Shown here in pieces: positions 22,721 to 33,865 of a stretch of 64,000 nt of DNA. A program made the position numbers and the translations under genes. The notes under the pieces are model-generated. The model worked only from the letters and a program-made list of their open reading frames with translations. It had not been told where the DNA came from and made no database searches. The stretch's first letter is position 1; every line of letters begins with the position of its first letter. This DNA is from Codonopsis lanceolata. Taxonomy: Eukaryota; Streptophyta; Magnoliopsida; Asterales; Campanulaceae. The DNA lies in NCBI GenBank assembly GCA_013146195.2, contig CM028383.1:12899311-12963310 (forward strand). The letters run 5' to 3'.

Positions 22721-23912
22721 GTTGATTATTAGATTAAATCAGGACTACTGATGCGCCTCATTTTTCTCAGTTAACATGGATTAAACTGGATGATTCATGA
22801 TTCACTTGAATTGGCAATGAGTGAGTTGTGTTAGCATTATTGTGTCTGGCTGGTGATTTCGAATGCTGTTGCATGTATGTGTCGATTCCCCCTCTTCTTT
22901 GCTTGGCTAAAGCATAACTGATGGTGCAAGTCGAGGCAGAGTTCAATTTTACAGAACAGAGCTCACTTTTTTGTGGTCAAGTTTTACTTATTTATCTGTC
23001 TATTTGAGTTGGAATTCAGCTACCAACTTTCCCTTGGATGAGTTTCATAGGTAAACAATTCCAATTCATGTTACTCCCTCAGTTCCATCCAAAAAAACCA
23101 CGTTTGAAAAATCTATTAATTAACATATATTAATGTCATTGGAGTTGATTATAATTACAAAAATACTTTAGCACAACAATATATTCATAACACAAGTGGA
23201 GGGCAAAGATGAAAGATTACAAAAACTATTAGCATAATTTTTATAAATGGATTCTTCATGTGAAATATTCAAAATAGTATAGTGAATTATTTACTTAGAA
23301 GGAAGGAAATACATTACAATATACTCTAGATATATAGATATCTATATAAAGACAGAAGCATATGTCAATCATTTCCCGTCTAAAACAATTTTTAAAAAAT
23401 AAGACATCATTAATCAGATTTCATTTAATGTAATATTAAATTAAAGATTAAATTTATCAACAAATTGGTTTGAAATATATCAACATTAACTCAGTTAAAT
23501 TAAAGAAGGATGAATTCTTTAATTTCTCCTATTTTCACAACAAAACCTTTCGATTTTTTACCCTTACAGCCGACTTTGCTCTTTGAATGTATCAATCAGT
23601 GTATCTTTGATATTAATGTCATTCAATTGACATGTATTTTTTAATAATAAATTTGTGATCAATTGATGTAATTCTAATGGTTGAAATTGGACTATTTAAT
23701 TTTAATCAAATCATATTCGGCTAGCCATTCATTGAAGTAATATGTTATTATTTTAATGTTTTGTTTTCTTCGTTTTGCTTAATTATAATTCAATTCAAAA
23801 ATAAATATGTCCGTGCGTTTAGAGCAAGGTCTAAAAGTAGTTTATGTAATATCTATACTTGCGATTGTTCCAAATCCAAACCAAAATATTGCAAGTACAC
23901 ATCTACATGAAG
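22721..23912. other. 3' flank of RAD51C and AT-rich intergenic sequence
   Basis: No gene. A Stowaway-like MITE remnant lies at about 23072-23312 (ACTCCCTCAGTTCC at one end, GGAAGGAAATAC at the other). The rest is AT-rich. Confidence 0.55.
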
Positions 23913-24229
23913 GCAAAGACTTGTGTAGGACGGTCTTACGGATCCTAAATCCGTAAGACGGAGCCCCATTTAAAAATTCGCAGGTTAATAACTAAACCTG
24001 TTAATATAAATCACAAAAGTTGGTTGGATGAATTGGTGAAGGGTGAATCTTAAGTATTTAACACGATCCAAGGGTTGATTCCCTCCAGCAACAAAACTTA
24101 TTTTTAATACTCATTTCCGCTATTTGCTCAGGTACCCCTCCACTTTCAATGTTTGTTAGCTCCGTTAGTCATCCGTTAACATCAATTGTCTTGGGATACT
24201 TGACAGATCCTAACGGACTTTGACGAAAT

Positions 24230-24535
24230 GCTAAATGACACATTTAAAACAAAACGTGACACATTAAAAATACAAAAAGTGACACATTTTAATGTTAAAA
24301 GTGACACTGTAAATGAAAATTTATTATAATTTTTATTAAAATACAAAGTAACACTCTTAATACTAAAAAAGTGACACATTTAATACTAAAAAGTGACACT
24401 CTTAATACAAAGAGTGACAAATTTAATACTAAAATTGACACTCTTAATACTAAAAAGTGACACTCTTAATACTAAAAAGTGACACTCTTAATATTAAAAA
24501 GTGACACATTTAATACTAAAAAGTGGCACTATTCC
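24230..24535 (+). repeat. Degenerate tandem array, unit AAAAAGTGACACTCTTAATA, block 1
   Basis: About a dozen units of roughly 20-24 bp with alternating CATTTAATACT and CTCTTAATACT variants. Confidence 0.85.
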
Positions 24536-24904
24536 TTAAAGAATTTACCGGACTAAAATGAATCATCTCGTGTTTCAAGTTCATCTATTACATGTCTTGA
24601 TCATGCTCGCTCTATTACGAAGGGAATGAGAAAAAGAATTAATGGAAGTATTGAAAAGGACAAGAAAAAGACTACTGATTTTTCTGATTCCCATCAAGTC
24701 AAGGAATTTGGTTCCAAGACTTCTAATGCTCGGTTATTTTAGACATATTTTCAGTAAATTTTGTAAGTTGAGTAAGAAACATATACTTTACCTTGAAAAA
24801 GTTATGGTTTTGTGTTTTTAACGATTGACACTTGTGATTATATACATTTCTATGAATGAGAAGATATATTTCAACAGTGTTCAATTGGTTATTGTTCTTA
24901 AAAT

Positions 24905-25275
24905 CACTAGCCCAAAAAGTGACACACTTTAGTCCTAAAGGTAGCACACTCCAAGCCTAAAAGTGACACTCTTATTGATACAAATTGTATGATTATAAAA
25001 ATGAATCGTTTTACCAAAAGTGACACACCTAATGCCTAAAAGTGACACGATTAATACCTAAAAGTGAGACTTATCAATAAAAATTTAAAGATGAAAAGTG
25101 ATTTTTTTTTTGCCAAAAGTGACACGTAAAACTTAAAAGCGACACATTATATGTTTAAAAGTGACACTCTGATTTAAAGTAATTAAGTAAAACTTAATCA
25201 GACCTAAGACAACAATTATCAAAAAGTGACACACTTTTGTTCTTAAAGCGACACACGCCAAACCTAAAAGTAACA
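24905..25275 (+). repeat. Degenerate GTGACAC array, block 2
   Basis: About a dozen more diverged units (CCTAAAAGTGACAC, AAAGCGACAC) with looser spacing than block 1. Confidence 0.75.
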
Positions 25276-25601
25276 CTCTGATTGATCGTAATCTCTGGCA
25301 ATAAAACTTAAAAAAAATACTGGTGAGTTTTGAACTAACAACCAAACACACCATTTATGAAATCTTAAGTGATTCGCTGGGAATCAACCCAGCTAACTTA
25401 TTTTTGTTATTTCTTATAACATATTATTTATTTATTATGACCAGTGAATTTCTAAATGAGGCTTTATCTTACTGATAAGGATCCGTAAGACCGTCTTACA
25501 TGAGACCACCCCTTACATGAAAGATAATAACGGTCAAGTTAATATTTTCGGGTAAATTTGGGCTTGTTTATTTCTTAGAGTTTTTAATCGCCATAGTTTA
25601 T

Positions 25602-25863
25602 TACCCCTTCTATCCATAAATTATCGTTATCCTTTTTTTTTTGTCCGTCTCAAAATAATTGTTCAGTTTGAAACTTATCTTTTTAAAACATCATTTTTTA
25701 TCATTTTACCTTTACTTTTTCATCTTACTTTAATTATGCATCACATGCACATGTGCTTTAAAAGAAATTACACATTAAATTAATATAAATAATCAAGTCA
25801 ATTATTTTTTCTTAATCCGTACGTCGGGTCAATTAAGACGATAATTTAGAGACGGAGGGAGTA
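25602..25863. mobile_element. Stowaway-like MITE
   Basis: Terminal inverted repeats pair CCATAAATTATCGT with ACGATAATTTAGAGACGG, ending in GGAGGGAGTA. TA flanks on both sides; about 260 bp, no ORF. Confidence 0.7.
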
Positions 25864-25929
25864 TATTTTTCTTAAAACCGTAAAAAGTTACTTTGAGGGC
25901 AAAAAGACAACGATACACTTAATGAGTAT

Positions 25930-26180
25930 GAGGCGTGCTACAGATCATTTACTCAAATGCATCATGCGACATTAATTTTTTCACCACGATACATTAATTT
26001 TATTGCTTCAATTTTTACATCGGGATGCATTAGTTTAATTATCTAATCTAATTTTGTATTGCAATACATCAATTTTTGTACTGTGATACATCAATTTTTG
26101 TATCGTGATGCATCAATTTAATCATTTATCCAACTTTGCATCGCGTTGCATCACATTTTTGCGTCGCGATACAAAATCGT
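25930..26180. repeat. Degenerate repeats of a GATGCATCAATTTTTG unit
   Basis: Eight or so units of about 20-30 bp alternate CATCGTGATGCATC-like self-complementary cores with T-rich spacers. Confidence 0.6.
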
Positions 26181-26989
26181 AATGAACCAGTCTTCTCTTT
26201 CCTTCTTCTCCGTCGTAAGCCTTCTTATTCCTCTCCATTGGTCTTTGCCGAAAATCCTCATATCCAACATAGTTCAATTAAAATTTCGTACTTAATGAAT
26301 CAGAAAACTCGTTTATCTTTCGGGGGCATTGCCCCTTGATCCGTACGACATGACCGGTCATGTTGATCCCTGTTTCATTGCGTAATAATCGTGATTTTCG
26401 AACTCAAAAGTGTTGACTTGCGTTGTAAAAGAAGACGATTTGAATATTTTAGGAATAATATTTCGAAAATAGACTTTAGCGATTAAAAAAATAACACGGG
26501 TTTGGAGGTGTTATAAACTTGGGAAGGGGAACCGATCTGTAACTTTTCCCAATATTTTTATTAAAACATTACTCATTTGAAAAGAAATGATCAAAGAGGG
26601 ATACTCAATTTGAGACAAAAGGGATTAATAATCTCTCATAATAGTTTTACTAGGAGTCGTTCGGTATGTCAAATTTCGGAGGTAGAATATGAAAATCCTT
26701 TGAGGGGCAATGTTGTCTTTTTGCATAGGCTGCCGGTGGTAGAATTAGAATACCTGTGATCAAGTTTGAAAGATCTAGATGCCAAAAGTCGTTGCTTACT
26801 GTTTTCTCCTTATTAAAAGAATCATTTCTTGATTTTTTGGTCAATACCTCGAGATCGTTTATGGAATCAATAACAGATGCAAGTTGATGCAGATTTTCAA
26901 ATGTCAATGGACAACTGATGCGTCATCCCTTTTATTGTTATACGGAGTACTATATTTTTTAACCTGTTAAACGCACGTCAACTAAATTA
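26181..26989. other. Intergenic sequence, nothing recognised
   Basis: Short ORFs occur on both strands, but none shows a known motif or coding bias. Confidence 0.4.
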
Positions 26990-26991
26990 TA

Positions 26992-27250
26992 CTCCCTTCG
27001 TTCCTAAATAATTGTCCTGTTTGACCCGGCGCACAGTTTAAGAAAAAGTAATTGACTTGATTATTTATATTTGTTTAATGTGTAGTTCCATTAATGTCCA
27101 TGTATATGTTGCCCACAATTAAAGTAGAGTGAAAAAGTAAGGGTAAAGTGGTAAAAGTGATGTTCTAAAAAGGTAAGTTTCAAAGTGGACAATTATTTTG
27201 GGACGGACGAAAAAAGAAAGGATGACGATAATTTAGGGACGGAGGGAGTA
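26992..27250. mobile_element. Stowaway-like MITE
   Basis: CTCCCTTCGTTCCTAAATAA at the left pairs with ATTTAGGGACGGAGGGAG at the right, with TA at both borders. Confidence 0.75.
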
Positions 27251-27324
27251 CATAAATAAAATAAGCAGGATCGATTTATTGACAATTACATATAAGTATA
27301 TCACTAATCATTATAAATTCTAAA

Positions 27325-27665
27325 AAAAATCCTTATACACAACATTTGTTGTCTTATTAGTTGGTTTTTCATCTTCACCGCATATCAATATCTTCAAACC
27401 AAAATAATTTGTTACTCTATAAACTACGACATATAACTATCAATGCATAAATATTATTTTTTTCAAATAGAGACATACGTGCAATTATTGACTTTGACAC
27501 TTGTTAATTGTTATTGCATATGATACTAGCAATGTAAATTGTCTTCTCTGGAAAGTGAAATACAGTCTTACATCAGATAAAGTTAATGACAATCTTGAGA
27601 TAAAAATATTTTCTCCAACATTGCTTCCTTTCAAAATTTGTGTTTCAACAATATGATCCCAAGAT
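27325..27665 (-). pseudogene. Third, more decayed Helitron helicase relic
   Basis: Nucleotide similarity to the helicase fragments at 11704-12253 is clear in order and orientation (for example CCTTATACACAACATTTGTTG near 27331). The frame is broken throughout. The Helitron terminus with CTAG and hairpin is not preserved. Confidence 0.65.
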
Positions 27666-27669
27666 TTAT

Positions 27670-28080
27670 GGTGATTTTGTGAGTGGAATTGATTGTTTAT
27701 AAAATAAATTTTGACATACGTTTTTTTACTTTTTTAAAAATTATAAAATATGTAATTGATAGTACTTTTTTGGTCATATGAATTATTTATTATATAAATA
27801 TATATACACACATGGTAATCATTTAAGAAACGGTCGGTTCGACTTAAAAAGATAAAGATAACAATAATTTAGGATCTCAATTCAATTCATTTGAAAATAT
27901 GGATTGTCCTTTAATCCTTTCTGATATAGTCAAATAGTCAATGTTGCTTAGTCAATGTTAATGGCCTCTTTTGTTTACTAAGAATGCGAATTTAATGATT
28001 CAAATTCAATAATGGATTGGATATGAATATGTTCTACTCATTTATTCCATTCCCATGATTCAGTCATGGCCATCAAGAAA
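27670..28080. other. AT-rich intergenic sequence
   Basis: No gene or clear repeat seen. Confidence 0.4.
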
Positions 28081-28090
28081 GAAACAACCT

Positions 28091-28325
28091 TTTTTTTTTT
28101 TTTTTTTCAAACAGGTTGAATCCTGTAGTAGCTTTCGGCCCTCATCGCTACTACCAGAAAATCGGACCTCGAAATGATACGTAGTTTGAGAACATTGCAA
28201 CCGATAACGCATACATAGCGCCCAACCTCGAAGAGAGTAAAGTGCTCCCACCAAGATCGAACCCACGCCGCACGCCTCCGAATCTTACGTCTCCTCCTTT
28301 ACCACTCTGCTACGCCTGAGGACGT
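28091..28325 (-). mobile_element. tRNA-derived SINE with poly(A) tail and target duplications
   Basis: On the minus strand the head has a perfect A box (TAGCAGAGTGG, complement of 28302-28312) and a B box (GGTTCGATC, complement of 28255-28263), followed by a body and a long A tail (T run at 28090-28107). The direct repeat AAACAACCTTTTTT flanks it at 28082 and at 28326-28339. The anticodon region is not tRNA-like, so it is not a tRNA gene. Confidence 0.88.
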
Positions 28326-28339
28326 AAACAACCTTTTTT

Positions 28340-28996
28340 ATTTATACAGATACAGGTCTTTACTCTTTTGGAGATGTTCATAATTGATGCTATACTCAAA
28401 ACCTGATCACATCATTGGGTTCTTCTTCTTGGGAATTGATATTTATTTTTAAACCCAAGTCAATCAATCCAGATTCAACTTTCAACCATGCTTGAATATA
28501 TCCAATTTTACAAATTAATCAAGTTGAAGTTACGTTTTATAATATACTCCCTCCTCTCGTTAGTATAATTTTGAAATAAATATTTAAAAAATAATCAGTT
28601 TGACTATAAAAATTTAAAACTATACAATAATATAGGAACATATGTGGTGGTATTTACATTTTTCTTCGTAATAATCATAAAAAAAAAATAATTACTCATT
28701 TGGGACAAAGGGATTATTATTTCACTAAGCTTCTCTGAAATACTCTTAATATTGTAAACATAATTTTTTTAAAAAAAAAACTCTAACCGAGGTTATATAT
28801 CAGAGAGAATGAGAAGAAATCCACTAGAATTGAATAATTGTATTTGTGACCGATCATACAAAAGACCGTCTAACTCTTTTCTTGGTCAAGTCCCCCCATA
28901 CATTCAATAATACATTTCAGCCTATCCGACGACTTTAATAACATGTATTTCATCTTTCTACCCAAATGATCCGATGCTAGTAAAAGAATTTAATCA
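28340..28996. other. AT-rich intergenic sequence with MITE traces
   Basis: ACTCCCTCCTCTCG near 28546 and a GGGACAAAGGGATTA near 28703 suggest a worn Stowaway-like MITE. No gene. Confidence 0.4.
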
Positions 28997-29420
28997 TCTA
29001 TATTATAAAGTAACTAGTTAATTAACTAGAGTTATTTAGAGATTGAGATTAAATTCTCTTAAAACATTTAACGGTTGAGATTCATCATCACATTTACATT
29101 TGTGAGTAGTTATCTATTTTTAACTTCCTTTTTTTTTTTCTAATTATTACAAGTCACCCCCTACAATTAATATTATGAACAGTCACCCATTTTTCTTCTC
29201 CCTATATTTTATCTTCATATTACAAAGTCACACCCTACGATTAATCTTTCCGAATACCCCTTATAAAAACATCAATCTTCGACTATCATTGGAAGCAATT
29301 TACCCCTCAATTGTAACTTTTTTTTTAAATCGCATATTTTATTTAGGCACTGTCATTTCAATTGATGAAATCACATATATTGGCACCATGTCATATGCAC
29401 GGGTATGAAGATCTATGTTC
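28997..29420 (+). mobile_element. Helitron fragment with 5' terminus
   Basis: Starts TCTATATTATAAAGTAACTAG after an A, a typical plant Helitron 5' end, and continues as a unit of about 400 bp also found at 31515 and 31896. The end CACGGGTATGAAGATCTA resembles the full 3' end at 32470 but lacks CTAG. Confidence 0.65.
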
Positions 29421-29424
29421 ATGT

Positions 29425-29592
29425 GTGGTTATTTTAAAACTCATGTGTATGTGAGACATAATTAAAGTATGATGAAAAAGTAAGGGTAAAGTGGTAAAAG
29501 TGTTGTACTAAAAAGAAAAATTTCAAACAAGACAATTATTTTCGAACAGACGAAAAAAGAAAGCAAGACAATAATTTTGGGACGGAGGGAGT
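29425..29592. mobile_element. Truncated Stowaway-like MITE
   Basis: Right end GGGACGGAGGGAGTA preserved; shares GATGAAAAAGTAAGGGTAAAGTGGTAAAAG-type sequence with the MITE at 26992. Left end missing. Confidence 0.55.
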
Positions 29593-29595
29593 ACT

Positions 29596-29817
29596 TAATT
29601 AACATAATACGTTGTCCGTTCCGGGCAAAAAGTCCACTATTTCATTTTGTGATATTTCATTTTGTGATATTTCACTTAAAGAATCTATTTCAAAAATTAA
29701 GATATAAAATGTCATTTTATATCTTATACATTACTATAAGTGTCATTTTCTTAAAAAAATTTAACTTTCCAACGGGGACTCTTTGTCCCGAACAGATGAA
29801 GTACATTTTATAAGTTA
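29596..29817. mobile_element. MITE with CCGGGCAAAAAGTCC ends
   Basis: Ends pair GTCCGTTCCGGGCAAAAAGTCC-like sequence with GGGGACTCTTTGTCCCGAAC. About 220 bp, AT-rich, no ORF. Confidence 0.55.
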
Positions 29818-29828
29818 TTTTAGTTTGA

Positions 29829-31386
29829 CAAAACCCTTCATTTGGCCACCCAACTTTTCAAAAACGTGCAAGACGGTCACCAAAAGTTTAAAACTTGCAA
29901 TGAAGCCACTAAACTAAATTAATGTTGCAAGCGTGCCCATATTGTGGACGGCCGTTAGCTCCACTATTAAATCTGAGTGAAATCCATATTTAGCCCCCCT
30001 TTAAATTGAAAATTATTCTCTTTATGTGATATTAAAAACACAAAGGGGTTTAATTGAAACATAACCAACTCTATAATGCACAAATCGACGAACACATCAT
30101 TTCTCTGCCATTCAATTTTTTAAAAATGACAAGACCAGTCATCTCTAACCCACCCACAGTTTGCTACTTGAATAGAATTGTTTGATAGGAATTTGGAGAG
30201 CCGCTGGAATTGACAAACTGGTCTGGGGTCGATGATAGAGTTGGGGGAAGATGAGATGGTGGTAACTGCTTAGAGACGGGATTCGACTGAGCCAAGGCCA
30301 ATGTTGGCTGGAATCGTAGGGAGAGAATGAGAAGTCGACTAGAGGGCGGACCTAGAGTCGATGCTGAGATGAAGGAGGCTCGGCCAGGGGGGATCTGGGC
30401 AAGGAGAAAGAATTGTCTGGCCGTAGATAGACTCGGAGATGGCGATGGGAGAGAGAAGTCGGTGGCTATGGTGGATATGGGGAGTTTGAGCGTGAGAGGA
30501 GAGAGAGAGAGAGAGGGATCGATTGGTTCAGAGGTGGAGTCGGTGTTGAGATGAAGGAGGCTCGGTCGGGGGGGGGATCTGGGCGAGGAGAATTTTTTTC
30601 TGACCGTAGATAGACTCGAAGATGGCGATAAGAGAGAGAGGCCGATGGCTATGGTGGATATGGGGAGTTTGAGTGTGAGAGCATGGAGAGAGGGATAGAT
30701 TGGTTCATAGAATAAAATGATTCAATGATTGAATCTGTGAGGGTTTGAAACAAACAACGGGTTGAAAGGTTGAGGCTTTTAATCTGGGTTTGCAAAAGAC
30801 AAGTAATTATGAGCCAGATCTGGGTTTGCGAAGTGTCCTTTACGTTGTCGGAAATCCACTGGAGCTGGGATTGGTCTTGGCCATGAGAAGCATCAAATTC
30901 CGACAAAAGGGTTTCCAAGTCTTCGGCATAATATCGTCTTCTTCATCCTCCTATTCACCGCGGTCTTCTGCCTCGCCAACATCGCCATCAACTACCTCTT
31001 CCTTCTCCTCCTCCTCCTTAACTTCTACCTCTTCTGTTTTTGAAATTCTTGAGGTTTACTAGGAAAGAAGGAATGTTAGGTTATGATCCAGTAATTTGGT
31101 TACATTTGGGTACATTTTGACCCCTTGTTGTTTACATAAATGACATGTATATCTTTTTTCAGTTCGACCCCTTTGGGTTTCTAATATCACATAAAAGGGA
31201 ATAATTGTTATTTAAAGCGGGTACAATATGAATTTCACTAAAATTTAATGGTGGAGCTAACGACCATCCAAAATATGGACACGCTTGCAACATTAATTTA
31301 GTTCAGTGGCCTCATTGCAAGTTTTAAACTTTCGGTGGCCGCCTTGCAAATTTTTGAAAAGTTGGGTGGCCAAATGAAGGGTTTTG
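29829..31386. mobile_element. MULE-like element with TIRs of about 230 bp
   Basis: The left end CAAAACCCTTCATTTGGCCA continues as a near-perfect inverted match to the right end for at least 140 bp, with weaker matching to about 230 bp. No transposase. The interior (30130-31060) is clearly GC-richer than the flanks and contains a direct repeat, as in Pack-MULEs that carry host gene pieces. A convincing 9-bp target duplication was not found. Reading frames inside are short and unrecognised. Confidence 0.75.
30350..30690 (+). repeat. Direct repeat of about 180 bp inside the MULE
   Basis: GATGAAGGAGGCTCGG...GGATCTGGGC...GTAGATAGACTCG...CTATGGTGGATATGGGGAG occurs twice, offset by about 180 bases, with an AG microsatellite between. 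Confidence 0.8.
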
Positions 31387-31432
31387 CCTTTTTGTTTGTT
31401 GTAAACTAATATGGCTTTGATTAGTTAATTTT

Positions 31433-31437
<5 letters not shown>

Positions 31438-31514
<77 letters not shown>
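31438..31514. repeat. (AT)n microsatellite
   Basis: Almost pure AT dinucleotide for about 77 bases, directly abutting a Helitron unit whose 5' TCTATAT end it seems to have replaced. Confidence 0.95.
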
Positions 31515-31518
<4 letters not shown>

Positions 31519-31895
31519 TATAAAACAATTAGGTAATTGATTAGGACTATCCAGAGGTTGAGATTTAATTATCTTAAAATATTTAACGTTTGAGATTCAT
31601 CATCACATTCACATTTGTGAGTAGTTATCCATTTTTAACTCTCTCTTTTTTCCTTCCCTATTACAAGTCACCCCCTATAATTAATATTATTAGCAGTCAC
31701 TCATTTTTCGCCTCCTTATGTTTTATCTTCACATTACAAAATCACACTCTGCGATTAATCTTCTGAACAGTCACCCTTTATAAAACATTAATCACTCAAC
31801 TATCACTTGAAGCAATGTACCCCTCAATTGTAACATTTTTTTTAAAATCGCACATTCTATTTAGGCACTATCATTTCAATTGACGAAATCAGATA
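31515..31895 (+). mobile_element. Helitron unit without its 3' end (first tandem copy)
   Basis: Begins TATTATAAAACAATTAGG next to the microsatellite and runs colinear with the 5' two-thirds of the following element, ending at its TC start. Confidence 0.65.
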
Positions 31896-32486
31896 TCTAT
31901 ATTATAAAACAACTAGGTAATTGACTAGTATTATTCAGAAGTTGAGATTAAATTATCTTAAAAAATTTAACGGTTGAGATTCACTCTCATATTCACATAT
32001 GTGAGTAGTTATCCATTATTAACTCCCTATTTTTTTCTTTTCCTATTACAAGTCATCTCCTATAATTAATATTATAAGCATTTACCTATTTTTCTTCTCC
32101 CTATGTTTTATCTTCATATTATCAAGTCACACCCTGTGATTAATTTTCTGAACAGTCACCCCTTATAAAACATCAATCTTTCAATTATCACTTGAAGCAA
32201 TGTACCCCTCAATTGTAACATTTAAAAAAATTTGTACATTTTACTTAGGCATTGTCATTTCAATTGACGAAATCAGATATACTGACACAGACATGAAATC
32301 GTCCTTCATTAATTTCTTCACATCATGTTCACTTTATTAGTAGTTATCCATTGTCATTTCAATTTCTTTAATTTTTGGGCTATTGTCATTTATTAATTTT
32401 TTCACATCATGCTCGCTTCACATTCGCTTCATACATTGATCACATTCATACTGACACTGTGCCATAGACACGGGTACGAAATCTAG
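31896..32486 (+). mobile_element. Complete non-autonomous Helitron, 591 bp
   Basis: TCTATATTATAAAACAACTAGG at the 5' end after a host A, and CACGGGTACGAAATCTAG before a host T at the 3' end. A weak stem (GTG...CAC) precedes the 3' end. No ORF. Confidence 0.75.
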
Positions 32487-33232
32487 TTGAAAGATAAATA
32501 GCATTGAAGTTTGTCCTAAATACAATAATATTTGAGCATAATCAATATGTCAATATCATATGTAGAGGTTAAAGTTAAATGTTATGAAGATTGTAGACAT
32601 AATTTTCAAAAATGAACTTTTAATTGAAATATCTATAAATAATATAATGACTATTTACGCGAAACATAAGAAGTATTTTTCTACTCTAGTTTACCATTTT
32701 GACCCCCTAATAATCCAATGTTTGACTAAAATTGTAGGGTTGAGCTATATAGATTCCCCTTCCTCCAAGTTGACCCCCTTCTAAGTATAGCCCCTACCCA
32801 ATTTAAAAATACTCCAAAACACTCTACACCCCATAGATTCCCTATTTTGCCCTTGATATTTTAAAAACTATATTGTTACACAATATCCCCTCCCTAACCC
32901 ACCCTATCTACACAACCCTCCCCTCTATACCCCCACCCCTATAACCGATCAACTCCCTTCCCCCACTCTTACGCACACAAAAAACCACACCCTACACTAT
33001 CCTCTTATTGAAGAAAGATTGAAGAGAAGAAGAAGAAAGAAGGGAAGAATAAATACCAACTCATCAACCCAAATGGATAAAACAAATAAATGTATGTACA
33101 CGTTTCTTTGAATTTTAACTTGTATTTTGTTGCAATGTGAATGTTTTGTGCTGAGATATGAATTGGGATTACATTTTTTTTTGTGATTGTGAGTAGTTTT
33201 GGGACCAAATTTGTGAAAAAAAATGATCTGGT
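32487..33232. other. Spacer with C-rich tract
   Basis: No gene supported. About 32740-33000 is rich in CCC and CCTA runs on the plus strand, resembling a promoter or leader of the PMD-like gene downstream. Confidence 0.4.
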
Positions 33233-33505
33233 TTGTGTTCAATGTTGGGAAAAAAATCGGGCATGAAACTGGGGCTCAATGTTCGGCTTTGGTTAGTCGA
33301 ATTTCCTGACTCTGTTCAGATGCCGTCCACCGAAAATAATGGCTATGTTCGGACTTCTACCGAATTTCATGGTTTTGTTCGGACGCCTCCAGTTGAACAT
33401 ATTACATATGTTCGAGTCACGGACGCCGAACATCATCATGAAATTCGAACTTTGGAGGCCGAACATTTTTTTCCCTTTTCAATTTCAAACATTAAATTGA
33501 ATTAG
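33233..33505 (+). CDS. Hypothetical 90-aa ORF with short degenerate repeats
   Basis: Units like TENNGYVRT, TEFHGFVRT, VEHITYVRV and AEHHHEIRT follow one another, coming from DNA units of about 30 bp with a TGTTCGGAC core. No known domain. It lies just before the PMD-like fragment and may be part of the same passenger gene. The segment is not present in copy 1, where a copia LTR occupies the place. Confidence 0.35.
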   Translation: MCSMLGKKSGMKLGLNVRLWLVEFPDSVQMPSTENNGYVRTSTEFHGFVRTPPVEHITYVRVTDAEHHHEIRTLEAEHFFPFSISNIKLN

Positions 33506-33559
33506 TACGAATTGGATAATTGGTGGATCAACGAACTCACATGTTGATTTGATCAATGT

Positions 33560-33865
33560 CATGTACAACACAAAAATACGGAAGAAAAGACATGTACAAC
33601 ACAAAAATGGTCGACATAAAGGCATAGGCACGAAAAGGAAGAAAAGACCTACTGCATCGAGTTGGAAAGCCAGGGTCGACATAAAGGCATAGGCACGAGT
33701 TGAGGCACAGGCTGAGGGATGTCCACAAGACGACGACATTAATGACTATGAGGAGCAAGAGGTAAAGGAAGAGGTGGAACCAATAAGTTTTCCATGTTCA
33801 GGGGGTCCGGTAGAGCCAAGTGTTCTGCGTTTAAATCCGGAACACGTAGCGACGCAAATATAAGA
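33560..33865 (+). pseudogene. Plant-mobile-domain (PMD/MAIN-like) fragment, copy 2
   Basis: As in copy 1 but closer to the family pattern: FPCSGGPVEPSVLRLNPEHVA. A short tandem duplication containing ATGTACAACACAAAAAT (about 33562 and 33591) is found only here. A stop follows the motif and no further domain is visible. Confidence 0.55.

Larger units (their letters stand above)
23913..25513. mobile_element. MULE-like TIR element packed with GTGACAC repeats
   Basis: Inverted termini share GACGGTCTTACGGATCC (left 23929-23945; its complement at right 25478-25495), and similarity extends outward for about ten more bases with mismatches. Near-identical 9-base flanks, TACATGAAG (23904) and TACATGAAA (25514), fit a Mutator-type target duplication with one change. 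No transposase is present. Inside are two blocks of 22-bp-like repeats and, between them (about 24560-24740), a short open stretch ending in a stop that may be a captured exon of unknown origin. Confidence 0.65.

Noticed and set aside
24230..25275. CRISPR-like array
   Set aside because: Units are degenerate and contiguous with no unique spacers; plant TE context.
28255..28312. Possible tRNA gene on the minus strand
   Set aside because: A and B boxes are present but no acceptor stem or anticodon arm; the poly(A) tail and flanking repeats show a SINE.
30327..31062. Small ORFs in the GC-rich core of the MULE-like element
   Set aside because: Low complexity (Ser runs, GAGAGA) and frames not shared by the two direct-repeat copies.
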